A model generated the notes under the pieces. It was not told the origin of the DNA and ran no database searches. It worked only from the letters and a program-made list of their open reading frames with translations. Positions 46,708-55,452 of a stretch of DNA of 64,000 nt are shown one piece after another. Each line of letters opens with the position of its first letter. The stretch's first letter is position 1. Location of the stretch: the NCBI RefSeq assembly GCF_013602415.1, contig NZ_WPAG02000002.1, forward strand, positions 3,785,480-3,849,479, written 5' to 3'. The DNA comes from Rhodococcus sp. B50. Its GTDB lineage: Bacteria > Actinomycetota > Actinomycetes > Mycobacteriales > Mycobacteriaceae. The position numbers and the translations under genes are program-made.

Positions 46708-48792
46708 TCAGACCCCGATTCGTCCGCCGTCCGACTTCCACGCCGCGACCACGGCAGGACGCGGCTGGGTGTCGCCTCCGTCGGGCCAGTGCGAGGCCGG
46801 CGACGCCCACGACGCGTCGTCCGTCTCGCCGGGATGCTGCACGCACACCACGACACGGCCGTCCTGCACGATCGGGCCACACGTCTCCGCGCCGATCGGC
46901 ACGGTGAGGAACTGCTTCGTCTCGCCGCGGCGCGGTCCGTCGAGGACGACGCTGAACAGGCCGTCGTTGGAGCCGAGTGCGTTGCCGTCGGTGGAGATCC
47001 ACAGATTGCCATGTGTGTCGAACGCGAGGTTGTCGGGGCACGAGATCGGACTGACCTGCGACTTGTCGAAGCCGCCGAAGTAGGTGTCGGCCTCGTCCGG
47101 ATCTCCGCACACGAGCAGCAGTGTCCAGATGAACGACGTACCGGCGTGGTCGTCGTCGATCTCGAGGACCTGGCCGTTCTTGTTGTTCACGCGAGGATTT
47201 GCCTCGTCGGCCGGCGCAGCGCCGTCGACGCCGCGCTTGGAGTTGTTGGTGAGGGCGACGTAGACCTTGCCGGTGACGGGATTGGGTTCGAAGTCTTCGG
47301 GTCGGTCCATCTTGGTCGCGCCGACCTTGTCGCCTGCGAGGCGCGTGAACACCGCGACTTCCTCCGCGTTCATGCCGTCGACCAGTGACTCGGAACTGCC
47401 GTCTTCGTTCGCGCGCAGCAACGGGATCCACTCGCCCATGCCGGAGAACTCCCCGCCCTCGGGGAGCTTTCCGGTCCCGTCGATCGCGTCCGGATGATCA
47501 CCGGTCAGCTTCGCCACGTAGAGCGTCCCGGCATCGAGCAGGGTCATGTTGTGCCGCACGGCAGCCCGGGAGTTCCCGTTCTGCATCTTCCTCGACGAAA
47601 CGAACTTGTACATGTAGTCGAAACGCTCGTCGTCGCCGCTGTAGGCCACGACGGTGCCGTCCGCAGTGACGTGGATGGTGGCCGCTTCGTGCTTGAAGCG
47701 CCCGAGTGCCGTGTGCTTGACCGGCACCGACGTCGCGTCCCAGGGGTCGATCTCGACGATCCACCCGAATCGGTTGACCTCGTTGGGTTCTGCCGCGATG
47801 TCGAAGCGTGGGTCGAAGCGTTCCCACTTGCGTTCGGTTTCCGTGCCCTCGACTCCGTACCGGGCCAGACGCTCTGCGGTGACCGGGTCGGTCACGGTGT
47901 CCGCGTTGGCGAAATACTGGTCGAAGTTCTCCTCGCCGGAGAGCACGGTGCCCCAGGGGGTGACGCCGCCGGCGCAATTGTTCAGCGTGCCCGCGACCCG
48001 CGTGCCCGTCGGGTCGGCGGTGGTCTTCAGCAGATCACTGCCCGCGGCCGGACCGGTGACGAGGAACTCCGTGGTGCCGGTGATCCGTCGGTTGTACGGT
48101 CCGAATTCCGGTGTGAGGCGTCCTGTCCCGGATTCGCCCTTCACCTGGACCACGGACAGGCCGTGGTTCGCGATGCCGATACGTACCTGTTCCTCGGTGG
48201 GATCGTCCGCATCGTAACCGGCGAACATGAACGGCTCGGTCGTGTACTCGTGGCTGACGACGAGCAGATGGGTGTCGGGCGATCCGTCCACCGGGAGGAG
48301 GCCGGCGAAATCGTTGTTGAATCCGAACTGCTTCTCCTGTGCTGCCGCGGACTGGTTGCCGATGTCGAAGGTGGGTGCATCGGGTAGTACCGGATCGCCC
48401 CACCGGATCACGACCGCCTGCTCGTAGCCCTCCGGCACGGTGACCGCGTCGTCGGTGTTCGGCGCGACCGGGGAGAAGTTCGTGCCGTCGGGCACCGGCC
48501 CGAGATCACCGGATCCGGCTGCGGCACCGTCGCCCACCGGAGCTGCGGCCGAATCGTTTGCACAGGCGGTCAGAACGCCCCCTGCACCCACGGCGAGCAC
48601 TGCCATGGCACCGCCCCGCAGAACCCCGCGCCGCGAGACGGCGGCTCGAACGATGTCGCCGAAGTATTCACTGCGCGAGGTGTTGGGAACGGCGTGCGCA
48701 CAGGCGTCCCCGCACTTGTACTTGCACGTGATGTTCGAGCGCGACGATATGCCGTCATGCGTGACGAACAGGGGCAGGATCTTACGGGCCAC
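46708..48792 (-). CDS. phoX: PhoX-family alkaline phosphatase, Tat-exported
   Basis: A 694-residue protein of the PhoX/DUF839 family. After about 50 residues with CKYKCGDACAH there is a twin-arginine signal, SRRGVLRGGAMAVLAVGAGGVLTAC, with a lipobox-like cysteine. The catalytic body includes VNRFGWIVEIDPWD, KHEAATIHVTADG, YSGDDERFDYMYKFVS and DNLAFDTHGNLWISTDGN, typical of PhoX calcium/iron phosphatases that release phosphate from organic esters outside the cell. GTG 48792 has GAGGAG six bases upstream. A PHO-box-like repeat lies at 48858-48879. Confidence 0.9.
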   Translation of the reverse strand: MARKILPLFVTHDGISSRSNITCKYKCGDACAHAVPNTSRSEYFGDIVRAAVSRRGVLRGGAMAVLAVGAGGVLTACANDSAAAPVGDGAAAGSGDLGPVPDGTNFSPVAPNTDDAVTVPEGYEQAVVIRWGDPVLPDAPTFDIGNQSAAAQEKQFGFNNDFAGLLPVDGSPDTHLLVVSHEYTTEPFMFAGYDADDPTEEQVRIGIANHGLSVVQVKGESGTGRLTPEFGPYNRRITGTTEFLVTGPAAGSDLLKTTADPTGTRVAGTLNNCAGGVTPWGTVLSGEENFDQYFANADTVTDPVTAERLARYGVEGTETERKWERFDPRFDIAAEPNEVNRFGWIVEIDPWDATSVPVKHTALGRFKHEAATIHVTADGTVVAYSGDDERFDYMYKFVSSRKMQNGNSRAAVRHNMTLLDAGTLYVAKLTGDHPDAIDGTGKLPEGGEFSGMGEWIPLLRANEDGSSESLVDGMNAEEVAVFTRLAGDKVGATKMDRPEDFEPNPVTGKVYVALTNNSKRGVDGAAPADEANPRVNNKNGQVLEIDDDHAGTSFIWTLLLVCGDPDEADTYFGGFDKSQVSPISCPDNLAFDTHGNLWISTDGNALGSNDGLFSVVLDGPRRGETKQFLTVPIGAETCGPIVQDGRVVVCVQHPGETDDASWASPASHWPDGGDTQPRPAVVAAWKSDGGRIGV

Positions 48793-48857
48793 GGCTATCT
48801 CCTCGGAATCGGTTCGACGCGGGAACCGTAGGAGCGTCAGACGAGTCGGACGGAACG

Positions 48858-48879
48858 AGAAGGTGAACACCCGATGAGC
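48858..48879 (-). promoter_or_regulatory. PHO-box-like direct repeat upstream of phoX
   Basis: On the minus strand two adjacent 11-base units read GCTCATCGGGT and GTTCACCTTCT. They fit the actinobacterial PhoP box, a direct repeat of G(T/G)TCAYY-type 11-mers, with one mismatch in the conserved part of the first unit. The site is about 65 bases before the phoX start, so phosphate-starvation control is likely. Confidence 0.5.
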
Positions 48880-48922
48880 ATTCGACTACCGTGAGAGGGC
48901 GGTCACAGAAAAAGTGCGAACA

Positions 48923-50155
48923 TCAGCCCGGGGCGATGCGGTCGAGGTCCACGATCGGCCGGACGCCGGAACGTTCGTCGTCGAAGAACTCGTCGTCCGG
49001 CGGTTGCGCGCCCTCGTCCTCCACCTCACCGGGCCTGGCGTCGACGAACGGCACCACGCGGTCGGTGATTGCGTCGTTGTACGATTCGGGCGCCTGGATG
49101 GGATTGGCGTGCCCGGTGCGGTCGAGCTTCGACACCAGAAGTGTGCCATCGATGCCACCGGATTGGTCGACGAGAATCCGGTGACTGTACTCGACATCTA
49201 CGACATTGTCGGCCAACGCATTCCGTGGTCGAAGGAACACCACGGCCGGCCGGATCTTGTCGTCACGTTCGTCGGCCAGTGCCTTCAGGTTGTCGATCGC
49301 ACCGGATGCGACGATCGCCCGGAACTGCGACTCGATCAACCCGTTGCTGGCGGCGTCCGTCGAGAAGATCTTGTCGTGGAGCACTTCGACCGCGGCCTTC
49401 CGCAACTCCTCGGTGTCGATGCGGCGATACCATGTGTCGGAGGGCACGACGAAACGGTTCTTCCGAGCGGCGATCTCGACGAGCATCCGCATGCCGCGGC
49501 TCTCCCGCGCACCGGGTAGCCAACCGATCCAGCGCAACAGATCCTCACCGGCATCACGTGCGTCGGCCCGTACGGCGTGCAGGTCCAGCGGAGTGCAGTC
49601 CAGGATCACGCCGGTCACTTCCAGCGAGGTGTCCTGGTACAGATGCTGGGCGACCTCGAGCGCGATGATCCCGCCCATGCTGTGGCCGGTGAGCACGATG
49701 TTCTCTATGCCGGTCCACGCCGCCCGCTCCTGGATCAGACGGCTGACGACGGCGGTGTCGAGACCGCTGTTGTCGTATTCGACCGCCCACACCTGTCCCA
49801 GTTCGCGTAGTGCGGGCAGCGCCGTGGCAGTGTCGGTCGCGTCGAGGTTGCCGAGACCCACGAGGTCGACCACGGCCGTGTCGCGATCCTCCCGTGCCGC
49901 CGCGTCGTAGATCGGATGCAGCTGAGGTTGGGTGAGGGCGAGCCGCTCACGGACCGGCGCGACGTCCCATGCCCAGTACTGGGTGAACAGGGCGACGAGC
50001 GGGAGCGCCGCGACGGCCGTGCGTGCGAGGACTCGCCGGAGCCGGCCGAACCGGACCCAGTGATGGCCGGTGCGGGTGTCACGGAGACGCCGCCGCCGGC
50101 GACTGTCGTCCCAGTCGTCGGCGGTGCAGGGCGGAAGCGATGATGCGTTCGACAT
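48923..50155 (-). CDS. Membrane-anchored alpha/beta hydrolase
   Basis: A 410-residue protein with a basic N terminus, one membrane helix (about residues 43-63, VLARTAVAALPLVALFTQYWAW) and an alpha/beta hydrolase domain with the elbow GHSMGG (about residue 160). Candidate acid and histidine residues lie in the C-terminal third (DRTGHANPIQAPESY). The substrate is unknown; lipase or esterase activity is likely. It is followed by phoX on the same strand after a 130-base gap holding the PHO-box-like site. Confidence 0.78.
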   Translation of the reverse strand: MSNASSLPPCTADDWDDSRRRRRLRDTRTGHHWVRFGRLRRVLARTAVAALPLVALFTQYWAWDVAPVRERLALTQPQLHPIYDAAAREDRDTAVVDLVGLGNLDATDTATALPALRELGQVWAVEYDNSGLDTAVVSRLIQERAAWTGIENIVLTGHSMGGIIALEVAQHLYQDTSLEVTGVILDCTPLDLHAVRADARDAGEDLLRWIGWLPGARESRGMRMLVEIAARKNRFVVPSDTWYRRIDTEELRKAAVEVLHDKIFSTDAASNGLIESQFRAIVASGAIDNLKALADERDDKIRPAVVFLRPRNALADNVVDVEYSHRILVDQSGGIDGTLLVSKLDRTGHANPIQAPESYNDAITDRVVPFVDARPGEVEDEGAQPPDDEFFDDERSGVRPIVDLDRIAPG

Positions 50156-50183
50156 GCACCACCGATGGTACTGACGACGAAGA

Positions 50184-50978
50184 TCAGCTGAGCCCTGTCA
50201 GCGGCGGTGCGGAGTTCTCGTCGCGCCACGCGATCGCTTCCCGCAGTTCGGTGAGGTCGTAGTCGGGGCCACCGACACCCACGGTGAACTGCGTGATTCC
50301 GAGATCGACGTAGGACGGTGCGGCCTCGGCGCCGGGCCACGAAGTGGACCGCTCGATGTCCTCGGGACGACGACCGGTCTCGGCGCAGCGCTGCGCGAGG
50401 ATCCCGGACTTCTCGGCGTGCGTCTCCATCTCGCCGAAGCTGTGCCAGATGTCGGCGTACTTCGCGACCATCGGCAGCGTCTTCTTCGGGCCGCCGCCAC
50501 CGATGAGGATGGGAATGTGCCGAGTGGGCTGCGGGTTCAGCTTGCCGAGGCGGTTCACGATACGGGGCATGTACTCGGCGAGCAGGTCGAGCCGGGAGCC
50601 CTTGGTGCCGAATTCGTAGCCGTACTCGTCGTAGTCCTTCTCGAACCAGCCCGAGCCGATACCCAGGATGAGACGGCCGCCGCTGATGTGGTCGACAGTG
50701 CGGGCCATGTCGGCGAGCAGATCGGGGTTGCGGTACCCGCCACCGGTGACGAGTGCGCCGATCTCCACCCGTTCGGTCTGCTCGGCCCATGCGCCGAGCA
50801 TCGTCCAGCATTCGAAGTGGGCGCCGTCGGGATCGCCGTAGAGCGGGTAGAAATGGTCCCAGTTGAACACGATGTCCGCGCCGGCGTCCTCGGCGCGGAG
50901 CACGGTGTCGCGGATGACCCCGTAGTCGGGTTGCTGCTGGGGCTGGAGCTGAAGGCCGATACGAATAGGTCGCGTCAT
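50184..50978 (-). CDS. LLM-class F420-dependent oxidoreductase
   Basis: A 264-residue luciferase-like TIM-barrel protein. IRIGLQLQPQQQPDYGVIRDTVLRAEDAGADIVFNWDHF (in part), ERVEIGALVTGGGYRNPDLLADMARTVDHISGGRLILGIGSGWFEKDYDEYG (in part) and IPILIGGGGPKKTL are characteristic of F420-dependent LLM enzymes common in mycobacteria and rhodococci. The substrate is unknown. ATG 50978 is preferred over GTG 50987. It is downstream of the TetR gene on the same strand (81 bases). Confidence 0.85.
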   Translation of the reverse strand: MTRPIRIGLQLQPQQQPDYGVIRDTVLRAEDAGADIVFNWDHFYPLYGDPDGAHFECWTMLGAWAEQTERVEIGALVTGGGYRNPDLLADMARTVDHISGGRLILGIGSGWFEKDYDEYGYEFGTKGSRLDLLAEYMPRIVNRLGKLNPQPTRHIPILIGGGGPKKTLPMVAKYADIWHSFGEMETHAEKSGILAQRCAETGRRPEDIERSTSWPGAEAAPSYVDLGITQFTVGVGGPDYDLTELREAIAWRDENSAPPLTGLS

Positions 50979-51059
50979 GGATCCCACGTTATGCGGATGA
51001 TCGCGGTGACGCAGGTGGATCGGTTCGGAGGTCGGGGTCCGGCCTCATCCCGATCTGTG

Positions 51060-51695
51060 TCACGCCGGTCGGGCGCCGTCGAACAACGAACCGCGGATCA
51101 ACAGGCCGATTGCGTGGTGCGTTGCTGCGTATTGCTCCGGGGTAGCTGTGGCCGCATGGTCGTACAGGCCGCGAAGCATCGAGAAGATCGCATCGGTGGT
51201 CCCGTTCGCGTCGGCGCCGGCGTGGAGTACGCCTTCGTTGCGAGCCTGCTCGACAATTCCGGCGACCACGTGCCGGAGTGACACGAAGATCAGGTCGCTG
51301 TCCTCGTCCAGTCGGAGATGGGCCGCACCTTCGCTTCGGAGGGCGCGGTCGAAGGCCACCGCGTACGGGTTCTCTCGCACCAGCGTCGCGCCCTCGTCGA
51401 GGACCGCCATCAGTTTGTCCAGGACACCGTCGACCCCGTCCGCGGCAGCAGCGAGTCGTGGGAGCGACACTTCGGCGATGTCAGCGAATGCTGCCCGGAC
51501 GAGTTCTCCCTTGTTGGGGAAGTAGTGGTAGAGCGTGCCGCTGGTGATATCGGCTGTGCGCGCGATCTCACGGATGGTGGCACCGGAGTAACCCACCTCC
51601 GCAACGCAGCGCATGGTGGCGGTGAGGATGCGGCGGCGCGTCTCGTCGCTTCTGGCCCCTACGGGCCTGCCCAGCTGCGTCGACGTGGACGGCAC
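51060..51695 (-). CDS. TetR-family regulator divergent from the Rieske operon
   Basis: A 211-residue regulator. The helix-turn-helix is RRRILTATMRCVAEVGYSGATIREIARTADITSGTLYHYFPNKGELV (in part). The C-terminal domain is of the TetR_C type with no ligand hint. GTG 51695 is chosen because GGAGG stands four bases before it; in-frame ATGs at 51731 and 51740 lack one. It faces the Rieske gene across 387 bases holding a perfect palindrome, so it is the likely repressor of that operon. Confidence 0.88.
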   Translation of the reverse strand: MPSTSTQLGRPVGARSDETRRRILTATMRCVAEVGYSGATIREIARTADITSGTLYHYFPNKGELVRAAFADIAEVSLPRLAAAADGVDGVLDKLMAVLDEGATLVRENPYAVAFDRALRSEGAAHLRLDEDSDLIFVSLRHVVAGIVEQARNEGVLHAGADANGTTDAIFSMLRGLYDHAATATPEQYAATHHAIGLLIRGSLFDGARPA

Positions 51696-51869
51696 GATAC
51701 CTCCGAGTATCTGGTAGTCGCTGTCGAGCATGGCATGCATCGACCGCGGACGTCGGACGCAAGTAGGCGACCCATGTCGGAAACAAGGTTCTCTATTCGA
51801 CATATCGCAATTCGAAATACCCGAGATGGGCCATTGACAGTCCTGAATGTGAGCTGCATCATATGGAAC

Positions 51870-51883
51870 CAATCACGTGATTG
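51870..51883. promoter_or_regulatory. Perfect palindrome, probable TetR operator
   Basis: CAATCACGTGATTG is an exact 14-base palindrome located just downstream of the predicted -10 element of the Rieske operon. Its position would block RNA polymerase when occupied, as expected for the divergent TetR repressor. Confidence 0.6.
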
Positions 51884-51988
51884 ATTTTGCTCCAGATCGA
51901 CCGCAGCGCGTGCCGAGCGGATCCCGATCGGTGTCTTTGCGACGGTGTCTCCGCCAACTCGCGCCCGTACCCTGCCGGCTGCTTCACA

Positions 51989-52051
51989 TCCGAGTCACAG
52001 CACTTCCGAGTCACAGCACTTCCGAGTCACAGCACTTCTGAATCCAGCACT
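51989..52051. repeat. 16-base direct repeats in the leader of the Rieske operon
   Basis: TCCGAGTCACAGCACT occurs three times head to tail (51989-52004, 52005-52020, 52021-52036), followed by a decayed fourth copy ending in CCAGCACT at about 52051. The array ends 31 bases before the Rieske ATG. Confidence 0.9.
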
Positions 52052-52082
52052 GCGTTGCCCACGTGAACGGAGTACGAACATC

Positions 52083-53471
52083 ATGACGTCCACACAACCC
52101 CGCACCGAGCGGGACCCTTCCGGATTGCCCGGAAGCTGGGTCGAGACCGCCGAAGGACTCGCCGATATCGAACCGGGCCGCTACAACATGAAGATCCCGA
52201 CCGACCGCTACGTGTCGCCGGAGATCCACGAACGCGAACGCGAGGCCGTCTGGGAGAAGGTGTGGCAGGTCGTCGGTCGGGAATCGGACCTGCCCGCGGC
52301 CGGTGACTGGAAGGTCTTCACACTGTTCGACCAGTCGTACATCATCGTCCGCGGAAAGGACGACCGCATACGAGGTTTCGTCAACGCATGTAGGCACCGA
52401 GGGAATCCGCTGTGTGCCGGGAGCGGAAATTCCAAGCGCTTCCTGTGCCAGTACCACCTCTGGTCCTACGACCTGGACGGAACCCTTCGCGGAATCCTGC
52501 ACGAAAAGGCCCTCGACCCCGTCGACAAGTCCGAGAACTCCCTGCTCCAGGTATCGGTCGACGTCTGCGCCGGCTTCATCTTCCTCAACCCGGATCCCGA
52601 CGCCGAACCCCTCGCCGACTACCTCGGGGCGGAGGTGCTCGAGATGCTCGCACCGTATCGGCTCGACGAGATGATCACCGTGATGGACGTGCGTGAAGCG
52701 CTCGACTGTAACTGGAAGGTGGTAGTCGACGCCTTCTCGGAGGGTTACCACATCTCCGGAATCCACCCGGAGTTGTTGCGTGCGATCACTATCGAATCGG
52801 AAGCCAGTCGCTACCGGCTTCTGGATCGGCATTCGGTGGCCTGTTCACCGTTCGAGGTCGCCAACGTCGACAAGTACGGACCGCAGGAACAGGTCGACGG
52901 AATCCACGAACTTCCCGAGACCTTCCCCTCCCTCATGCGCGTACTTCCCAGATTCGACGAGCTCGTCGACGAATACCGGGTCGAGGGAGAACCTCTCGAG
53001 TTTCCCGAGAAAATCACCGCGCGGACGATCCTGCAGAAGGCAACGCGCGAGGTCCTGACCGAATCGGGGCTGGACGTCAGCGGACTCACCGACGCTCAGA
53101 TGAGCGACAACCACGGCTGGGTCCTGTTCCCCAACTTCTTCATGACTGTTCGTGCCGGCGAAGCGACCGTCATCCTCGCGCAACCCGACCCGGGAGGTGA
53201 CCCCAACCGCTGTGTCTGGCAGATCATCAGCCTGATGTGGCTTCCCGAGGAGATGAAGGACGCGCTTCGCGCCCAACCCCTCGAAGTGAAGGAACCCGGG
53301 GAGTTCAAGTATTTCCTCGCGCTGCAACAGGACTACGAACAGATGCCCCGGCAGCAGCGCGGTCTGCGCAACAAGCGACTCGACCACATGATGCTGGTAT
53401 CCGAGGAGGTGGTTGTGGCCCATTTCCATTCGGTCCTCGACAGATACCTCGCCACATCCTCCCGCTCGTGA
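52083..53471 (+). CDS. Rieske non-haem iron oxygenase, alpha-subunit type
   Basis: A 462-residue aromatic-ring-hydroxylating oxygenase alpha-type protein. The Rieske [2Fe-2S] ligands are C103-x-H105 and C122-x2-H125 (ACRHRGNPLC, LCQYHLWSYD). The mononuclear iron region is VVVDAFSEGYHISGIHPE with H223 and H228. The C-terminal segment LQQDYEQMPRQQRGL is typical. It would activate O2 to hydroxylate a substrate; the substrate is unknown. It needs electrons from a ferredoxin/reductase, and none is encoded nearby. First gene of a five-gene unit with two NTF2-like proteins, a TauD-type dioxygenase and an SDR. Confidence 0.92.
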   Translation: MTSTQPRTERDPSGLPGSWVETAEGLADIEPGRYNMKIPTDRYVSPEIHEREREAVWEKVWQVVGRESDLPAAGDWKVFTLFDQSYIIVRGKDDRIRGFVNACRHRGNPLCAGSGNSKRFLCQYHLWSYDLDGTLRGILHEKALDPVDKSENSLLQVSVDVCAGFIFLNPDPDAEPLADYLGAEVLEMLAPYRLDEMITVMDVREALDCNWKVVVDAFSEGYHISGIHPELLRAITIESEASRYRLLDRHSVACSPFEVANVDKYGPQEQVDGIHELPETFPSLMRVLPRFDELVDEYRVEGEPLEFPEKITARTILQKATREVLTESGLDVSGLTDAQMSDNHGWVLFPNFFMTVRAGEATVILAQPDPGGDPNRCVWQIISLMWLPEEMKDALRAQPLEVKEPGEFKYFLALQQDYEQMPRQQRGLRNKRLDHMMLVSEEVVVAHFHSVLDRYLATSSRS

Positions 53472-53515
53472 CCCGGCGCCGTCCGCAACACCCACCCCAG
53501 CTCATGGAGATACGA

Positions 53516-53986
53516 ATGGAACTGCGCGAAATCGCCGAGGTGATCGACGGTCACACAGGCCGTGCACGCACGGTACTCGAGTACGGTCTGATCACGAAGT
53601 CGCTGGTCGATCGTGCCAAGGAGCCCGGCTTCACCACCGAGAGCTGGGCACCGCTCGCCGAACTCGTCGCCACCGACGAATTCGTTCGGGTCGGCAACTT
53701 CAAGGAAGTGATGAACTGGACCGAGTACGTGGACTTCCTGACCAGTTGGGCCGCGGCTTCGCAGTGGGAAGGCCTCTTCAAGCGCGTTACGGAAACCGCT
53801 GACCTGGTGTTTCTCGAGCTCGAGGAGCGAAGCACCATAGGCGATTTCAGCAACGTCGTGAACTCTGTGTCGGTCTACGAGTTCGACGAGACGGACAAGA
53901 TCCGCCGCATCGACGTCTACCTGCAGATGGCTCTGCCCGACAACGCCATGCTGGGTAGTTACGAAGACGTACGTATTTCGGAATGA
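53516..53986 (+). CDS. NTF2-like (SnoaL/ring-hydroxylase beta-like) protein, first copy
   Basis: A 156-residue protein. The pattern ELVATDEFVRVGNFKEVMNWTEYVDFLTSW and the final strands VYEFDETDKIRRIDVYLQM are those of the NTF2/SnoaL fold, which also makes the beta subunits of Rieske dioxygenases. ATG 53516 sits six bases behind GGAG. It directly follows the Rieske gene, so it may be a non-catalytic partner, or an isomerase/dehydratase acting on the oxygenated product. I do not recognise a close characterised homologue. Confidence 0.75.
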   Translation: MELREIAEVIDGHTGRARTVLEYGLITKSLVDRAKEPGFTTESWAPLAELVATDEFVRVGNFKEVMNWTEYVDFLTSWAAASQWEGLFKRVTETADLVFLELEERSTIGDFSNVVNSVSVYEFDETDKIRRIDVYLQMALPDNAMLGSYEDVRISE

Positions 53987-54051
53987 CCTCTCGGCGATCC
54001 GGCCTCTTTCCGGGGCCGATCCCGTCCCTCCCCCCATCCAGGAGAACATCG

Positions 54052-54591
54052 ATGAACATCGACGAGCGCATCGCACACCACACTCGCATGGCGAAGGCCT
54101 ACGGCAACGCGTATCTGCGTCAAGGTGTGCAGGACGGTGAAGAGTATGTCGACGAAAGTGGCCAGGATGCGTGGCGATTCGCCGACGACGCAATCTACAC
54201 CTCCCCTTACTTCACGGGTGACGAGGTCATTCTGATGCGGGAGGCTCTCGCCGACACCGGCCGCGCGGCCACAATGGAAGCCAAGGCGTATTCCCTCACC
54301 TTTCCCGACTGGAAGCCGGCCGACTTCAAATACTGGCCGGCCGCAAACGGTCTGGTGATGAAGACACGATGGCAAGGCACCGCCACCGATGGAACCACCA
54401 TGGGTTTCTATTCCTACAGTTTCATCGAGACGAACGATCTCGGTGAGATCACCCGCTGGGAAACACATGTCAACGACGAGTACGGTCCGTTTCTCGATGT
54501 CGCGATCGGCAGGAGTGGACCGTTCCACGGCAACGCCGAGTACCTCGACGCACTCACCGCATGTCTCGAGCGAGCCGGGGTCACCGTCTGA
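54052..54591 (+). CDS. NTF2-like protein, second copy
   Basis: A 179-residue protein with the same general fold: an N-terminal helix (IAHHTRMAKAYGNAYLRQ), WRFADDAIYTSPYFTG after it, and the closing strands GFYSYSFIETNDLGEITRWETHVND. It is not a recent duplicate of its neighbour because the two share little sequence. ATG 54052 has AGGAG eight bases upstream. Third gene of the Rieske unit; an enzymatic or beta-subunit-like role is inferred from context only. Confidence 0.72.
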   Translation: MNIDERIAHHTRMAKAYGNAYLRQGVQDGEEYVDESGQDAWRFADDAIYTSPYFTGDEVILMREALADTGRAATMEAKAYSLTFPDWKPADFKYWPAANGLVMKTRWQGTATDGTTMGFYSYSFIETNDLGEITRWETHVNDEYGPFLDVAIGRSGPFHGNAEYLDALTACLERAGVTV

Positions 54592-54645
54592 CTTCGCCAG
54601 GATGCGAAGGTCACCTACCTCGTCGTACGAAAGGACATCTCCGAC

Positions 54646-55452
54646 ATGGAGTCCGTAGCAATCACTCCGCTCTTCGGTACGGAGTTCAGAGGAATCGACA
54701 ACCTCGACGACGAGATCGTCGTCGCCCGGATCGCCGAGGCGCTGCGATGGCGCGGAGTCGTTCTCATCCGCGGGGCGAACCTCGACAACGAGACGCAGAT
54801 CGCGTTCAGCCGTCGTTTCGGCGAACTCGTCAAACCGCTGCCGAACGAGGAGATCATGACGGTCTCGCTCGATCCGACGAAAACGGTTGCCGCCGAGTAC
54901 CTCGAGGGAACGTTCAGCTGGCACATCGACGACACGACCAACGACATCCCGGCCAAGGCCACCACCCTCACCGCACGGCAGGTGGCGGAGGAGGGTGGCG
55001 GTACAGAGTTCGCGAGTACCTACGCGGCCTACGAAAATCTGCCGGAGCACGAGAAGAAGCGCTACGAGGGGCTCCGTGTGGTCCATTCTTTCGAGGCCGC
55101 GCAGAGGACGGTCTATCCGGACCCCACCGACGAGCAGGTTGCGTTCTGGCGCACCCTGCCGAAGCGCGAGTCGTCACTGGTGTGGAAGCGGCGTGACGGC
55201 CGGCGCTCGCTCGTGGTCGGCGCTACCGCCGACCATATCGTCGGCATGGATCCCGACGAAAGTCGTACGTTGCTCGACGACCTGTTGACCTGGACCACGC
55301 AGAAGCAGTTCTCCTACCTTCACGAATGGGAGGTCGGTGACTTCGTCATGTGGGACAACACCGGCATGCTGCACCGCGCACAGAGATACGACTCCGACTC
55401 TCCGAGACTGATGCAACGCACCACGATCGTCGGCGACGAGGCCTGGTCGTGA
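54646..55452 (+). CDS. TauD/TfdA-family 2-oxoglutarate/Fe(II) dioxygenase
   Basis: A 268-residue oxygenase. The iron ligands are H93 and D95 (FSWHIDDTTN) and H243 (GMLHRAQRYD), and R258 (LMQRTTIVGD) is the expected 2-oxoglutarate anchor. The N terminus LRWRGVVLIRGANLDNETQIAFSRRFGELV is standard for the family, which hydroxylates and often cleaves substrates such as taurine or 2,4-D. Substrate unknown. Its stop overlaps the SDR start (GTGA). Confidence 0.9.
   Translation: MESVAITPLFGTEFRGIDNLDDEIVVARIAEALRWRGVVLIRGANLDNETQIAFSRRFGELVKPLPNEEIMTVSLDPTKTVAAEYLEGTFSWHIDDTTNDIPAKATTLTARQVAEEGGGTEFASTYAAYENLPEHEKKRYEGLRVVHSFEAAQRTVYPDPTDEQVAFWRTLPKRESSLVWKRRDGRRSLVVGATADHIVGMDPDESRTLLDDLLTWTTQKQFSYLHEWEVGDFVMWDNTGMLHRAQRYDSDSPRLMQRTTIVGDEAWS

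Larger units (their letters stand above)
51696..52082. other. 387-base divergent control region of the TetR and Rieske genes
   Basis: No gene is seen here. The stretch is markedly more AT-rich between about 51780 and 51895 than the genome around it. It holds a possible promoter for the Rieske operon (TTGACA at 51834-51839, with CATCAT at 51857-51862 or TCATAT at 51859-51864), the palindrome at 51870-51883 and the 16-base direct repeats at 51989-52036. The leader from the predicted start of transcription to the Rieske ATG would be about 210 bases, unusually long. Confidence 0.6.

Noticed and set aside
51989..52051. Possible CRISPR array
   Set aside because: The 16-base units are head to tail with no spacers and there are no cas genes. 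The same applies to the 24-base repeats at 14031-14102 and 4773-4844.
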